From NCBI RefSeq assembly GCF_036010325.1, contig NZ_CP108549.1:2480001-2544000 (forward strand): a DNA stretch of 64,000 nt. Reading direction: 5' to 3'. Position numbers and translations under genes: made by a program. Shown here piece by piece: positions 29,278 through 36,883 of the stretch. This DNA is from Streptomyces sp. NBC_01210. Its GTDB lineage: Bacteria > Actinomycetota > Actinomycetes > Streptomycetales > Streptomycetaceae. Under the pieces are notes generated by a model. It was not told the origin of the DNA. It was given only the letters and a program-made list of their open reading frames with translations, and searched no databases. Within the stretch, counting starts at the first letter, position 1. Every line of letters begins with the position of its first letter.

Positions 29278-31697
29278 GCGGTCGCGGACGTCTGGCACTC
29301 TGCGCCTTCGCCGCCACGCTGATGGCGGCGGGCGCGATGCTGCCGCTGGTCGAACCGGCCTCCTGGATGCTGCAGGCGGCGTTCCTGCTGGCGATCCAGA
29401 GCGGGGTGGGCGCGCTCGCCCGGCGGGTGCCGCTGGCCAGGCCGCTGACGGTGGCGGTGCAGGCGCTCGTCACGCTGCTGCTGATCACCGTGGTCTTCGC
29501 CCGGGGCCAGGCGATCCTTGGGCTGTTGCCGGGGCCCGAGGCAATCGAGCAGTTCGGCCAGTTGCTGAACGCGGGCGCCGAGGATGTCGGGCGGTACGCG
29601 ATCCCGGCGCCGGCGACCGACGGCATCAGGCTGATGGTGATCGGCGGCGTGTTGGTGATCGGCCTCGCGGTGGATGCCCTCGCGGTGACGTTCCGCAGTG
29701 CGGCCCCGGCCGGGCTACCGCTGCTGGCGCTCTACTCGGTGGCCGCGGGGCTCTCCGGCGGCGGCGCGAACTGGCTCTGGTTCCTGCTCGCGGCCACCGG
29801 ATATCTGGTGCTTCTGCTGGCCGAGGGCCGGGACCGGCTCTCCCAGTGGGGCCGGGTCTTCGGCGGCGCCGCTTCGGCACAGGGGCGTACCGCGGTCGGA
29901 TTCGACTCGGCGGGCGGCAATCCGCTGGCACCGGTCCGTACCGGTCGGCGTATCGGCGCGCTCGCGCTGGGCGTGGCGCTGGTGGTCCCGGCAGCGCTGC
30001 CGGCGCTGGACGGCGGGCTGCTGGGCAGCGCTGACGGCGGGGACGGAGCAGGCGCGGGCGGCGGCACCATCTCCGCGGTGAACCCGCTGGTCTCGCTGCA
30101 GGACAGCCTCAACCAGCCCGAGGACCGCGAGGTCATCCGGTACCGCACCAACGCGACGAACACACAGGACCTGTATCTGCGGATCGTCGCGCTGGACCAG
30201 TTCGACGGCACGGCGTGGAAGTCCTCCGAGCGCAAGGTCAAGGACGTACCGGACGAGCTGCCCCGGCCGGACGGGCTGAGTCCGTCGGTCAGCGCCACCG
30301 AGATCAGGACGAACATATCGGCCGCCGGCTCGTACAAGCAGAGCTGGCTGCCGCTCCCGTACCCGGCGACGAAGGTGGGGATCAAGGGCCGCTGGCGGTA
30401 CGAGCCCACCGGGCGGACCCTGGTCGGCGACCGTGGTCAGAACACCCGCGGTGCGCAGTACCAGGTCACCAGCCTTCTGGTGAACCCGAGGCCGGACCAG
30501 CTGGCCAAGGCGCCCGCGCCCCCGGCCGCGCTGCTGCGCGAGTACACCAAGGTGCCCGATGTGCTGCCCGCCGAGGTCGGGAAGACGGCGCGGAAGGTGA
30601 CGAAGGGTGCCACGAACGACTACGAGCGGGCCGTCAAGCTGCAGGACTGGTTCGCCGTGGACGGCGGCTTCACCTACGACACCGAGGTCCAGTCGGGTAC
30701 GGGTGTCTCCGCGATCACCCGCTTCCTGAGGCAGAAGAAGGGGTTCTGCGTCCACTTCTCGTTCTCGATGGCCGCGATGGCCAGGACGCTGGGCATACCG
30801 GCACGGGTCGCAGTGGGCTTCACTCCGGGCTCCCCGCGATCGGACGGCACCATGTCGGTCGGTCTGAAAGAGGCGCATGCCTGGCCCGAGCTGTACTTCG
30901 AGGGTGTGGGGTGGACGCGGTTCGAGCCGACCCCGAGCCGGGGCTCCGCGCCCGAGTACACGCGGGCGCAGTCGCCGTCCAGTAAGCCGTCCAACCCGAC
31001 GCAGCCCGGCGCCAGCAGTTCGCCGACGCCCTCCGCGGCGCCCTCCGCCTCGGACAACTGCACAGCGCAGGCGAAGCGGCTCGGCGAGTGCGGAGCGGCC
31101 GCGCCGCAGGACATCCTGCCGCCCGCCGACCCCGGGATCCCGCTGGGGACAGTGCTGGGCGTGAGTCTTGCCGTACTGGCGATGGTGGTGCTGCCGCTGC
31201 TGCCGATGCTCTGGCGGATGCGGGTGCGTGCGCGACGGCTCGGCTCCGGTGGGCGCACGCCCGCGGATGACGCGGCCCGGACGCTGGCGGCCTGGCAGGA
31301 GATCACCGATACGGCTTGGGACCACGGCATCCCGCCCGACGACTCGCAGACACAGCGCAAGGCGGCTGCGCGCATCGTCCGGCTGGGACAGCTGGAGGAC
31401 GAAGCGGCGGACGCGGTGCACCGGGTGGCCGGCGCGGTGGAGCAAGTGCTGTACGCCCCTGAGCCCCGGCCCGGTGCGGGGCTGGCCGATGACGCCGAGC
31501 TGATCCGGGCCGGGCTGGCCGACGCGGGGAGCCGGGGGACGCGGCTGCGGGCGCTGCTCGCGCCCCGTTCCGCCATTCGGGTGATGTGGGCGGTCTCGGC
31601 CCGCTGGGCGACGCTCACCGACCGGTGGGGCGTGCGCCGCTGGCGCCTGGACCGATGGGCGGGACTCCTGCGCCGCCCGTCCCGGCAACGAGGCTGA
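29274..31697 (+). CDS. TgpA-like membrane transglutaminase-domain protein
   Basis: An 807-residue protein. Six or seven N-terminal membrane helices (residues ~5-255) precede an extracytoplasmic region with a transglutaminase-like core: Cys in KKGFCVHFSFSMAAMARTLG, His in LKEAHAWPELYF, and VGWTRFEPTPS, where the third acid position is Glu instead of the usual Asp. A Ser/Pro linker, one more helix (LGVSLAVLAMVVLPLLPML) and a cytoplasmic DUF4129-like tail end the protein. Start ATG 29274 overlaps the DUF58 stop (ATGA). Probably acts at the cell envelope with the MoxR and DUF58 proteins. Confidence 0.92.
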   Translation: MSGRGRLALCAFAATLMAAGAMLPLVEPASWMLQAAFLLAIQSGVGALARRVPLARPLTVAVQALVTLLLITVVFARGQAILGLLPGPEAIEQFGQLLNAGAEDVGRYAIPAPATDGIRLMVIGGVLVIGLAVDALAVTFRSAAPAGLPLLALYSVAAGLSGGGANWLWFLLAATGYLVLLLAEGRDRLSQWGRVFGGAASAQGRTAVGFDSAGGNPLAPVRTGRRIGALALGVALVVPAALPALDGGLLGSADGGDGAGAGGGTISAVNPLVSLQDSLNQPEDREVIRYRTNATNTQDLYLRIVALDQFDGTAWKSSERKVKDVPDELPRPDGLSPSVSATEIRTNISAAGSYKQSWLPLPYPATKVGIKGRWRYEPTGRTLVGDRGQNTRGAQYQVTSLLVNPRPDQLAKAPAPPAALLREYTKVPDVLPAEVGKTARKVTKGATNDYERAVKLQDWFAVDGGFTYDTEVQSGTGVSAITRFLRQKKGFCVHFSFSMAAMARTLGIPARVAVGFTPGSPRSDGTMSVGLKEAHAWPELYFEGVGWTRFEPTPSRGSAPEYTRAQSPSSKPSNPTQPGASSSPTPSAAPSASDNCTAQAKRLGECGAAAPQDILPPADPGIPLGTVLGVSLAVLAMVVLPLLPMLWRMRVRARRLGSGGRTPADDAARTLAAWQEITDTAWDHGIPPDDSQTQRKAAARIVRLGQLEDEAADAVHRVAGAVEQVLYAPEPRPGAGLADDAELIRAGLADAGSRGTRLRALLAPRSAIRVMWAVSARWATLTDRWGVRRWRLDRWAGLLRRPSRQRG

Positions 31698-31717
31698 CAC
31701 CAGGCGGATACGAGTAC

Positions 31718-31755
31718 GGGTGAGGGGCGACGCTCAAGAGCGTCGCCCCTCACCC
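31718..31755 (+). terminator. Terminator of the MoxR operon
   Basis: An 18-nt inverted repeat (31718-31735 with 31738-31755, arms GGGTGAGGGGCGACGCTC and its complement) lies 20 nt after the transglutaminase stop; a T6 run follows at some distance (about 31775). Rho-independent type of the U-poor actinobacterial kind. Confidence 0.8.
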
Positions 31756-31788
31756 GTTCACCCGTACAGCAAGCTTTTTTATGAACCA

Positions 31789-31857
31789 GGACCGCGGCTC
31801 TGCTACTTCACTTCGAATTCCTCATTCGAATTCTTCACGTCGAAGAAGCCGCGGTGC
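31789..31857 (-). terminator. Imperfect hairpin after the DUF3040 gene
   Basis: ACCGCGGCTCTGCTACTTCA...GAATTC and GAATTC...GAAGCCGCGGT form a long imperfect inverted repeat immediately after the DUF3040 stop, with unusually low GC for the window. It likely terminates that gene against the convergent operon. Confidence 0.55.
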
Positions 31858-32259
31858 TCAGTGGCCGCCCTGTTCGTCGCGGCGACGCTGCCACCGCTGC
31901 TCGATCCGGTCCATCATCGACCTGCGCTGGCGGGGCTGGCGGCGAGCTGTTGCCGCCGTGTCCCCCAGGGTCTGTTGCTCACCCGGTTTGGGCGCCTTGC
32001 GCCAACCGGTGACCGCGAGAACCGCACAGCCGAGCATGACGAGAAACCCCACCACGCTGATCCAGATCTGCTGCGCGACCATTCCGGCCATGAGGAGCGC
32101 GATACCCACCAGGAAGCCTGCAACTGCCTGGTAAACCCGTCGCCGGGTGTACGTACGCAGCCCGCTTCCCTCAAGCGCTGTAGCGAACTTGGGATCTTCG
32201 GCGTACAGCGCTCGCTCCATCTGCTCGAGCATTCGCTGCTCGTGCTCCGAGAGCGGCAC
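31858..32259 (-). CDS. DUF3040 membrane protein
   Basis: A 133-residue protein with the DUF3040 opening MPLSEHEQRMLEQMERALYAEDPKFA, two membrane helices (about residues 42-85, AVAGFLVGIALLMAGMVA and WISVVGFLVMLGCAVLAV) and a basic Arg/Gln-rich C-terminal tail. GTG 32259 has TAGGAGGA 6-8 nt upstream. The family is actinobacterial, often near the dcw cluster; function unknown. A promoter candidate is listed separately. Confidence 0.9.
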   Translation of the reverse strand: MPLSEHEQRMLEQMERALYAEDPKFATALEGSGLRTYTRRRVYQAVAGFLVGIALLMAGMVAQQIWISVVGFLVMLGCAVLAVTGWRKAPKPGEQQTLGDTAATARRQPRQRRSMMDRIEQRWQRRRDEQGGH

Positions 32260-32310
32260 GGAGTCCTCCTAGTCGTCGGTCGCGGGGGGCGACCGGTATG
32301 CGGCCCTTTC

Positions 32311-32339
32311 AGGATAGGCAGGGAATCGCCCCCGTGAAA
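32311..32339 (-). promoter_or_regulatory. Candidate promoter of the DUF3040 gene
   Basis: Minus-strand TTTCAC (32339-32334) and TATCCT (32316-32311) are 17 bp apart, about 52 nt before the GTG start. The rest of the 250-bp gap (32260-32509) shows nothing else supportable. Confidence 0.5.
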
Positions 32340-32509
32340 CCCGCCCTCTACGCCAATTCGCCAGTCCGGGCCGCCATGCCGACTCGGGTGTCGAGGCGTA
32401 GATTCCCCAACCTCCGATCCGTCATGCCGGATGGTGTCCCCCGATCATACGGGGCTCGGGCCACGATCGGGGGGTCTGTGGCGTACTCCATGTGCGGCTG
32501 CGCCGCTGA

Positions 32510-33268
32510 TCAGCCCCGCTTCTCGCCCAGTACGTGGAGCTGGGTCGCGACCGCGTGAAAGGCCGGCAGCTCGGCGGCCGCCGCCTCCAGTTTGAGCAGC
32601 GCGTCCAGCGCGCCGGGCTCGGTGTCCACCAGGACGCCCGGGACCAGGTCGGCGAAGACCCGTACGCCGTGCACGGCACCGACCTCGGCACCGGCCGCAC
32701 TGACGAGCTCGGTGAGCTGCTCGGCGGTGAAGCGCCGGGGCACCGGGTCGCCGGCGCCCCAGCGGCCCGCGGGGTCGGTGAGCGCGGTGCGGGCCTCGGT
32801 GAAGTGCCCGGCCAGCGCCCTGGCCAGGACAGCCCCGCCGAGCCCGGCGGCAAGCAGGCTGAGCGCGCCGGAGGGCCGGAGCGCGTCCACAGCGTTCCGT
32901 ACGCCCTCGGCGGGGTCGTCCACGTACTCCAGGACTCCATGGCAGAGCACAGCGTCGTAGCCACCGCGCTCGACGACCTCGAAGAGACCGTGGATGTCGC
33001 CCTGGACCCCGCGGACCCGGTCGGCCACGCCGGCCTCGGCGGCCCGGCGCTCCAGCGCGAAGAGCGCGTTGGGGCTGGGGTCGACAACGGTGACGCGGTG
33101 CCCGAGCTTGGCCGTGGGCACGGCGAAGTTGCCGCTGCCGCCGCCGGTGTCGAGGACGTCCAGGGAGTCCGTCCCCGCCGCCTTGACCCGTCGGTCGAGG
33201 GCCTCCTTGAGGACCTCCCAGACCACGGCGGTACGGAGAGAGGCGCGGGGTCGCATCGGGTCCGACAC
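32510..33268 (-). CDS. Class I SAM-dependent methyltransferase
   Basis: A 252-residue Rossmann methyltransferase. SAM motif I is DVLDTGGGSGNFAVPTAKLG (about residues 38-57), the acidic ribose-binding position is in VTVVDPSP, and YDAVLCHGVLEYVDDP is the post-II region. GTG 33268 is chosen for GAGGAG 10 nt upstream; an ATG four codons later is an alternative. Resembles actinobacterial Ubie/SmtA-type proteins; the substrate is not predictable. Lies after the HEPN-protein gene on the same strand. Confidence 0.88.
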   Translation of the reverse strand: MSDPMRPRASLRTAVVWEVLKEALDRRVKAAGTDSLDVLDTGGGSGNFAVPTAKLGHRVTVVDPSPNALFALERRAAEAGVADRVRGVQGDIHGLFEVVERGGYDAVLCHGVLEYVDDPAEGVRNAVDALRPSGALSLLAAGLGGAVLARALAGHFTEARTALTDPAGRWGAGDPVPRRFTAEQLTELVSAAGAEVGAVHGVRVFADLVPGVLVDTEPGALDALLKLEAAAAELPAFHAVATQLHVLGEKRG

Positions 33269-33414
33269 GGCAGTTGACTCCTCGGACGGGTGCCGCCCCG
33301 GGCTGCGGGGCGTGAGGGGGCGGACGAACACGGTGAAGCGGTGAACAGGTTGAAGACGCAGTCCACCCTATTGCCTCCGTCGGGCGTCCCGGCCCTCCGT
33401 CTCGGCCCACGGCG

Positions 33415-33954
33415 TCACCCCACGGCGCCACCCCTCTCCGGTCGCTCCGTCCTGGGCTGGGGCAGCACCGGCTGCAGCACGAGCATCCGCTCGACCAGGC
33501 GCAGGAACATGGCCGCGTCGCGCAGCAGGTCGTCGGCGTCGCGGTTGCTCGCCGCGCCCTGTATGCCGGCCTCGGCGCGCGCCCTGCGACTGGCCCCCGA
33601 GGCGAACAGCACACTCCACTCGGACAGTTCCGGCGCTATCTCGGGCAGGACTTCCCAGGCGCTGCGGATCCGCTGCCTGCGGCGCTCGCTGGTCTCCGGG
33701 CGGCCACGGGCAGCGAGCACCGCGGCGGCGGTGCGCAGGGCGGCCAGATGGGCGGTGGCGTAACGCTCGTTCGGCGTTTCGAGAGTGGCGGCCTCGTCAA
33801 GGCCCGTACGGGCCTGGGCGAGCAGGTCGAGGGCGGCGGGCGGTGCCGAGGCCCGCCGCAGGACGGGGTGCACGTCGTTCGCCGGTCCGGTCAGTGAGGG
33901 GGCAGGGCCGGTGGCGCGGCGCCGGTGTGCGGCTGCGGCGTGGGAGCTGGCCAT
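33415..33954 (-). CDS. SAV_6107-family HEPN domain protein
   Basis: A 179-residue protein. ATG 33954 has AGGAGG 7 nt upstream. After a basic leader the protein is helical: AALDLLAQARTGLDEAATLE, then NERYATAHLAALRTAAAVLAARGRP, then EWSVLFASGASRRARAEAGI and a final helix. This matches the actinobacterial family annotated as SAV_6107-type HEPN. No clear RxxxxH catalytic RNase motif was noted, so nuclease activity should not be assumed. Function unknown. Confidence 0.8.
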   Translation of the reverse strand: MASSHAAAAHRRRATGPAPSLTGPANDVHPVLRRASAPPAALDLLAQARTGLDEAATLETPNERYATAHLAALRTAAAVLAARGRPETSERRRQRIRSAWEVLPEIAPELSEWSVLFASGASRRARAEAGIQGAASNRDADDLLRDAAMFLRLVERMLVLQPVLPQPRTERPERGGAVG

Positions 33955-34117
33955 GACGAACCTCCTGTCGTCGTGTGACGGCGCTGTGGCCGTATGTGTC
34001 CATCGTGAGGGGCACCACTGACAATTGCTCTGACCTGCCGCTTTGGCTCCTGGAGGTGGCATGCGGGCAGTGCCGTCTAGAGTGTGGTGAGGAGCATGTG
34101 GGAACCCCGGAGCGCTC

Positions 34118-34963
34118 ATGCGCGGACATCACAGCGACCCGTCCGACAATGCACAACTCCTGATCACCCTCGGGCGTCTCGTCGACCAGGCCCTGGAGCG
34201 GATGAAGCTTCAGCAGGCCAGGGTCGAGCTGGCCATGGCCCTGCAGCGGCACATGCTCCCGGCCGAGCTGCCGGAGCTGCCCGGCCTGCACATCGCGGCC
34301 CGGTACGCGCCCGCACGGGACGGGCTTGCCGTGGGCGGCGACTGGTACGACGCCTTCCTGATGATGGACGGCTCACTCGGGCTCTCGATAGGCGATGCGC
34401 AGGGCCACGATGTGGAGGCCGTCGCGTTCATGGGCCAGGTCCGCACCAGCCTGCGGGCCCTCGCCGAGGCGACGAGCAATCCGAGAGAAGTGCTGAGCCG
34501 CACCAACGACCTGCTGATCTCCATGGGCTTCGGCCTCTTCGCGACCTGCTGTTTCCTGCGCTTCGACCCGGTCAGCCGCGATCTCACCGTGTCCCGGGCC
34601 GGGCATGTCCCGATGGTCTGGGCCACCGCCGGCGGCCGCTCCGGCATCGCCCTCGACCGCGGCGGCCCGCCCCTGGGCGTCGTGCGGGGCGAGGTCTATC
34701 CGGTGACCCACCGGCGGCTGCTGGAGGCAGGGGTCCTCGTCCTGCTCACCGACGGGGTCGTGGAGGGGCCGCACTATCCGATGGAGGCAGGTCTGGCCGA
34801 GGTCCATCGGCTGGTGCGCGCGGGATTCGACGCCGACCCCGACGTGCTGGCCTCCGCCGTCGTCAAGGTGGCCGAGCGGACCGGTCACCGTGACGATGCC
34901 GCCGTCCTCGTCGTCCGCTACGACGGCCCGCCGGGGCCCGGCCCACCACTCCGCCCCGCCTGA
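34118..34963 (+). CDS. SpoIIE/RsbU-type PP2C serine phosphatase
   Basis: A 281-residue phosphatase lacking any sensory domain. A helical N-terminus (ERMKLQQARVELAMALQRHM) leads to the PP2C-SpoIIE domain: GGDWYDAF and GDAQGHDVEAVAFM supply metal-binding Asp residues, LLTDGVVEGP and RDDAAVLVVRY complete the set. Such enzymes dephosphorylate anti-anti-sigma factors in sigma-B-like switches. ATG 34118; a -10-like TAGAGT at 34078-34083 suggests its own promoter. Followed 33 nt later by the MASE1 protein, which might provide the missing input. Confidence 0.9.
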   Translation: MRGHHSDPSDNAQLLITLGRLVDQALERMKLQQARVELAMALQRHMLPAELPELPGLHIAARYAPARDGLAVGGDWYDAFLMMDGSLGLSIGDAQGHDVEAVAFMGQVRTSLRALAEATSNPREVLSRTNDLLISMGFGLFATCCFLRFDPVSRDLTVSRAGHVPMVWATAGGRSGIALDRGGPPLGVVRGEVYPVTHRRLLEAGVLVLLTDGVVEGPHYPMEAGLAEVHRLVRAGFDADPDVLASAVVKVAERTGHRDDAAVLVVRYDGPPGPGPPLRPA

Positions 34964-34996
34964 GTCGCCGCGGGCCCACCGGGAGCGCAGACTGCT

Positions 34997-35959
34997 GTGG
35001 TGCGCAAAGCGGAGATCGGCCGTTACGGGTCTGCTGCTCTGTGGATCCTCGCCGTCGCCGCCGCCTACTACGGGTCCGCCCGGCTGGGGCTTCTGCAGCA
35101 GCTGGTACGCGGTCAGGTCACGCCCCTGTGGCCGCCGACGGGGGTGGCCCTGGCCGGCCTGCTCGTCCTCGGTCTGCGGATCTGGCCGGGCATCGCGCTC
35201 GGCGCCTTCCTGGTCAATGCCTCCATCGGCCCTTCGCCCCTCGCCGTACTGGCCATCGTCGCCGGCAACACCCTGGCCCCGGTCTGCGCGTATCTGCTGC
35301 TGCGCCGGGCGGAGTTCCGCGACGAACTGGACCGGCTGCGGGACGTACTGGCACTGATCTTCCTCGGCGCGCTGGCCGGGATGGTGATCAGCTCGACCGT
35401 GGGGAGCGGTGTGCTCGTGCTGGCCGGGGCGCTGCAGGCGAGCAACTTCTGGCCGACGTGGTCGGTGTGGTGGACCGGTGACGCGATGGGGGTCCTTGTC
35501 GTCACTCCGTTTCTGCTTGTCCTCCGCAGGGCCCGGTGGCCGCGGAATGCCGGGCTCAGCCGCTGGATCGAGGCGGTGGCGCTGGCGCTGGGCACGCTCT
35601 TCGCGACGATTCTGGCGACGAGTACCACCAGTTCGGCCCTGCTCTTCCTGGTTTTTCCGTTCCTGATCTGGGCCGCCTTCCGCTTCCAGCTGGCCGGCGC
35701 CGCGCCGTGTGCGCTGGGGGTGTCGACGCTGGCGATCCTGGCCGCGGCCCGGGAGGCCGGCCCGTTCGCCGGTCAGGATCTGTTCGCCAGCATGGTCACG
35801 CTGCAGGCTTTCAACGGCACGACGGCGCTGATGGCCCTGCTGCTCGCGGCGGTCATCACCGAGCGGAACAAGACCCATGAGGAGCTCGCCCGGGTCTGCA
35901 CGCGGCTCGCCGAGATGGTGGCCTTTATCGAGCCGCGCTCGGATTCGAACGACGGCTGA
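34997..35959 (+). CDS. MASE1 domain integral membrane protein
   Basis: A 320-residue protein with about eight to nine membrane segments, matching the MASE1 sensory membrane domain (LWPPTGVALAGLLVLGLRIW, AFLVNASIGP, and WPTWSVWWTGDAMGVLVVTP). No GGDEF, histidine kinase or PAS domain follows; the protein stops about 45 residues after the last helix with a coiled segment TERNKTHEELARVCTRLAEM. So it looks like a stand-alone receptor. Start GTG 34997 or the adjacent GTG 35000. Located 33 nt after the SpoIIE-type phosphatase gene, probably co-transcribed. Confidence 0.88.
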   Translation: MVRKAEIGRYGSAALWILAVAAAYYGSARLGLLQQLVRGQVTPLWPPTGVALAGLLVLGLRIWPGIALGAFLVNASIGPSPLAVLAIVAGNTLAPVCAYLLLRRAEFRDELDRLRDVLALIFLGALAGMVISSTVGSGVLVLAGALQASNFWPTWSVWWTGDAMGVLVVTPFLLVLRRARWPRNAGLSRWIEAVALALGTLFATILATSTTSSALLFLVFPFLIWAAFRFQLAGAAPCALGVSTLAILAAAREAGPFAGQDLFASMVTLQAFNGTTALMALLLAAVITERNKTHEELARVCTRLAEMVAFIEPRSDSNDG

Positions 35960-35970
35960 CCGGCCGGGTT

Positions 35971-35999
35971 TTGCTTCTGTACAGGGTTCGGGATACTTT
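35971..35999 (+). promoter_or_regulatory. Promoter of the ABC/YhgE/TetR operon
   Basis: TTGCTT (35971-35976) and TACTTT (35994-35999) are exactly 17 bp apart. Transcription would start inside the inverted repeat at 36004-36017, so a repressor there should block initiation. Confidence 0.65.
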
Positions 36000-36003
36000 T
36001 TGC

Positions 36004-36017
36004 ACTGACCAGTCAGT
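36004..36017. promoter_or_regulatory. TetR-type operator ACTGAC-CA-GTCAGT
   Basis: A 6+2+6 inverted repeat placed 5 nt after the -10 hexamer. The TGACNNGTCA-like form is common for TetR-family repressors, and the operon's third gene encodes a TetR protein. Autoregulation is inferred. Confidence 0.65.
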
Positions 36018-36037
36018 TCAAAAAGCTTGGGGGGAAC

Positions 36038-36883
36038 ATGGACAGCCCTGTCAGCCCCGACGGCAGTCACGGGGCAGCCGTCACGGCCGAGGACTTCGGA
36101 CTCAAGGGCCCGCGCGGCTGGGCGTTCCGCTCGGTGAGCATCGAGGCGGAACCCGGCTCGCTCATCGCGATCGAAGGCCCGTCCGGCTCCGGCCGTACCT
36201 GTCTGCTGCTCGCGCTCACCGGCCGCATGCGCCCCACCGAGGGCCGCGGTGAGGTCGGCGGCCTGCAGCTGCCGCGGAAGATGGCCGCCGTACGCCGGAT
36301 CAGCGCACTGGGCCCGGTACCGGGCGTCAGCGAGCTCGACCCGGCGCTGACCGTCGCCGAGCATCTGCGCGAACGCGCTCTGCTGCAGCGCCGCTTCGAC
36401 GGCTCACTGCGCACCCTGCTGCGGCCCCGCGCCGAGCGTGCCGCCGCGGCCAGGAGCCGTATCGACGAGGCACTGGAGGCGGCGGGGCTGGACTTGGCCA
36501 CGCTCCCCAAGAAGGACCGCACGGCCGTACGCGACCTGGAGCGCCTTGATGCGCTGCGTCTGTCCGTCGCCCTCGCGCTGGTCGGCCGTCCACGCCTGCT
36601 CGCGGTCGACGACACCGATCTCAAACTCTCCGACGACGACCGGGCCGAGGCCTGGAAGCTGCTGCGCTCCGTCGCCGAGGGCGGTACGACCGTGCTCGCC
36701 GTCTGCAGCCAGGCCCCCGAGGGCACGACGGTGATCCGCACGGTCGCGGACACCGCTCCGAGGAGCGAGGACCCGACCGAGCCGACGCCCGAAGACAAGC
36801 ACGAACCGACGCCCGAAGACACAACCGAGGACACCACCGAGGAGGGGACGGCCGATGCGCTCGCCGAAACTGGCCGCGCTTGA
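36038..36883 (+). CDS. Degenerate ABC-type ATP-binding protein
   Basis: A 281-residue protein with an ABC ATPase-like fold. The Walker A region reads GPSGSGRTCLLL (near residue 48): the invariant Lys is Arg (codon CGT). No LSGGQ signature is visible at the expected place (LERLDALRLSVALAL), and Walker B is LLAVDDTDLKLSDDD with Asp in place of the catalytic Glu. The last ~45 residues are an acidic Thr/Glu/Pro repeat tail. It may bind but not hydrolyse ATP. ATG 36038 has GGGGGGAAC directly upstream. Its end overlaps the permease gene by 29 bp. Confidence 0.8.
   Translation: MDSPVSPDGSHGAAVTAEDFGLKGPRGWAFRSVSIEAEPGSLIAIEGPSGSGRTCLLLALTGRMRPTEGRGEVGGLQLPRKMAAVRRISALGPVPGVSELDPALTVAEHLRERALLQRRFDGSLRTLLRPRAERAAAARSRIDEALEAAGLDLATLPKKDRTAVRDLERLDALRLSVALALVGRPRLLAVDDTDLKLSDDDRAEAWKLLRSVAEGGTTVLAVCSQAPEGTTVIRTVADTAPRSEDPTEPTPEDKHEPTPEDTTEDTTEEGTADALAETGRA

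Noticed and set aside
29715..31700. 661-codon minus-strand open frame opposite the transglutaminase gene
   Set aside because: No motif, and the plus-strand gene fits an established operon.
33415..33954. HEPN/MNT toxin-antitoxin system
   Set aside because: No MNT nucleotidyltransferase partner is adjacent and no RxxxxH motif was noticed in the HEPN protein.
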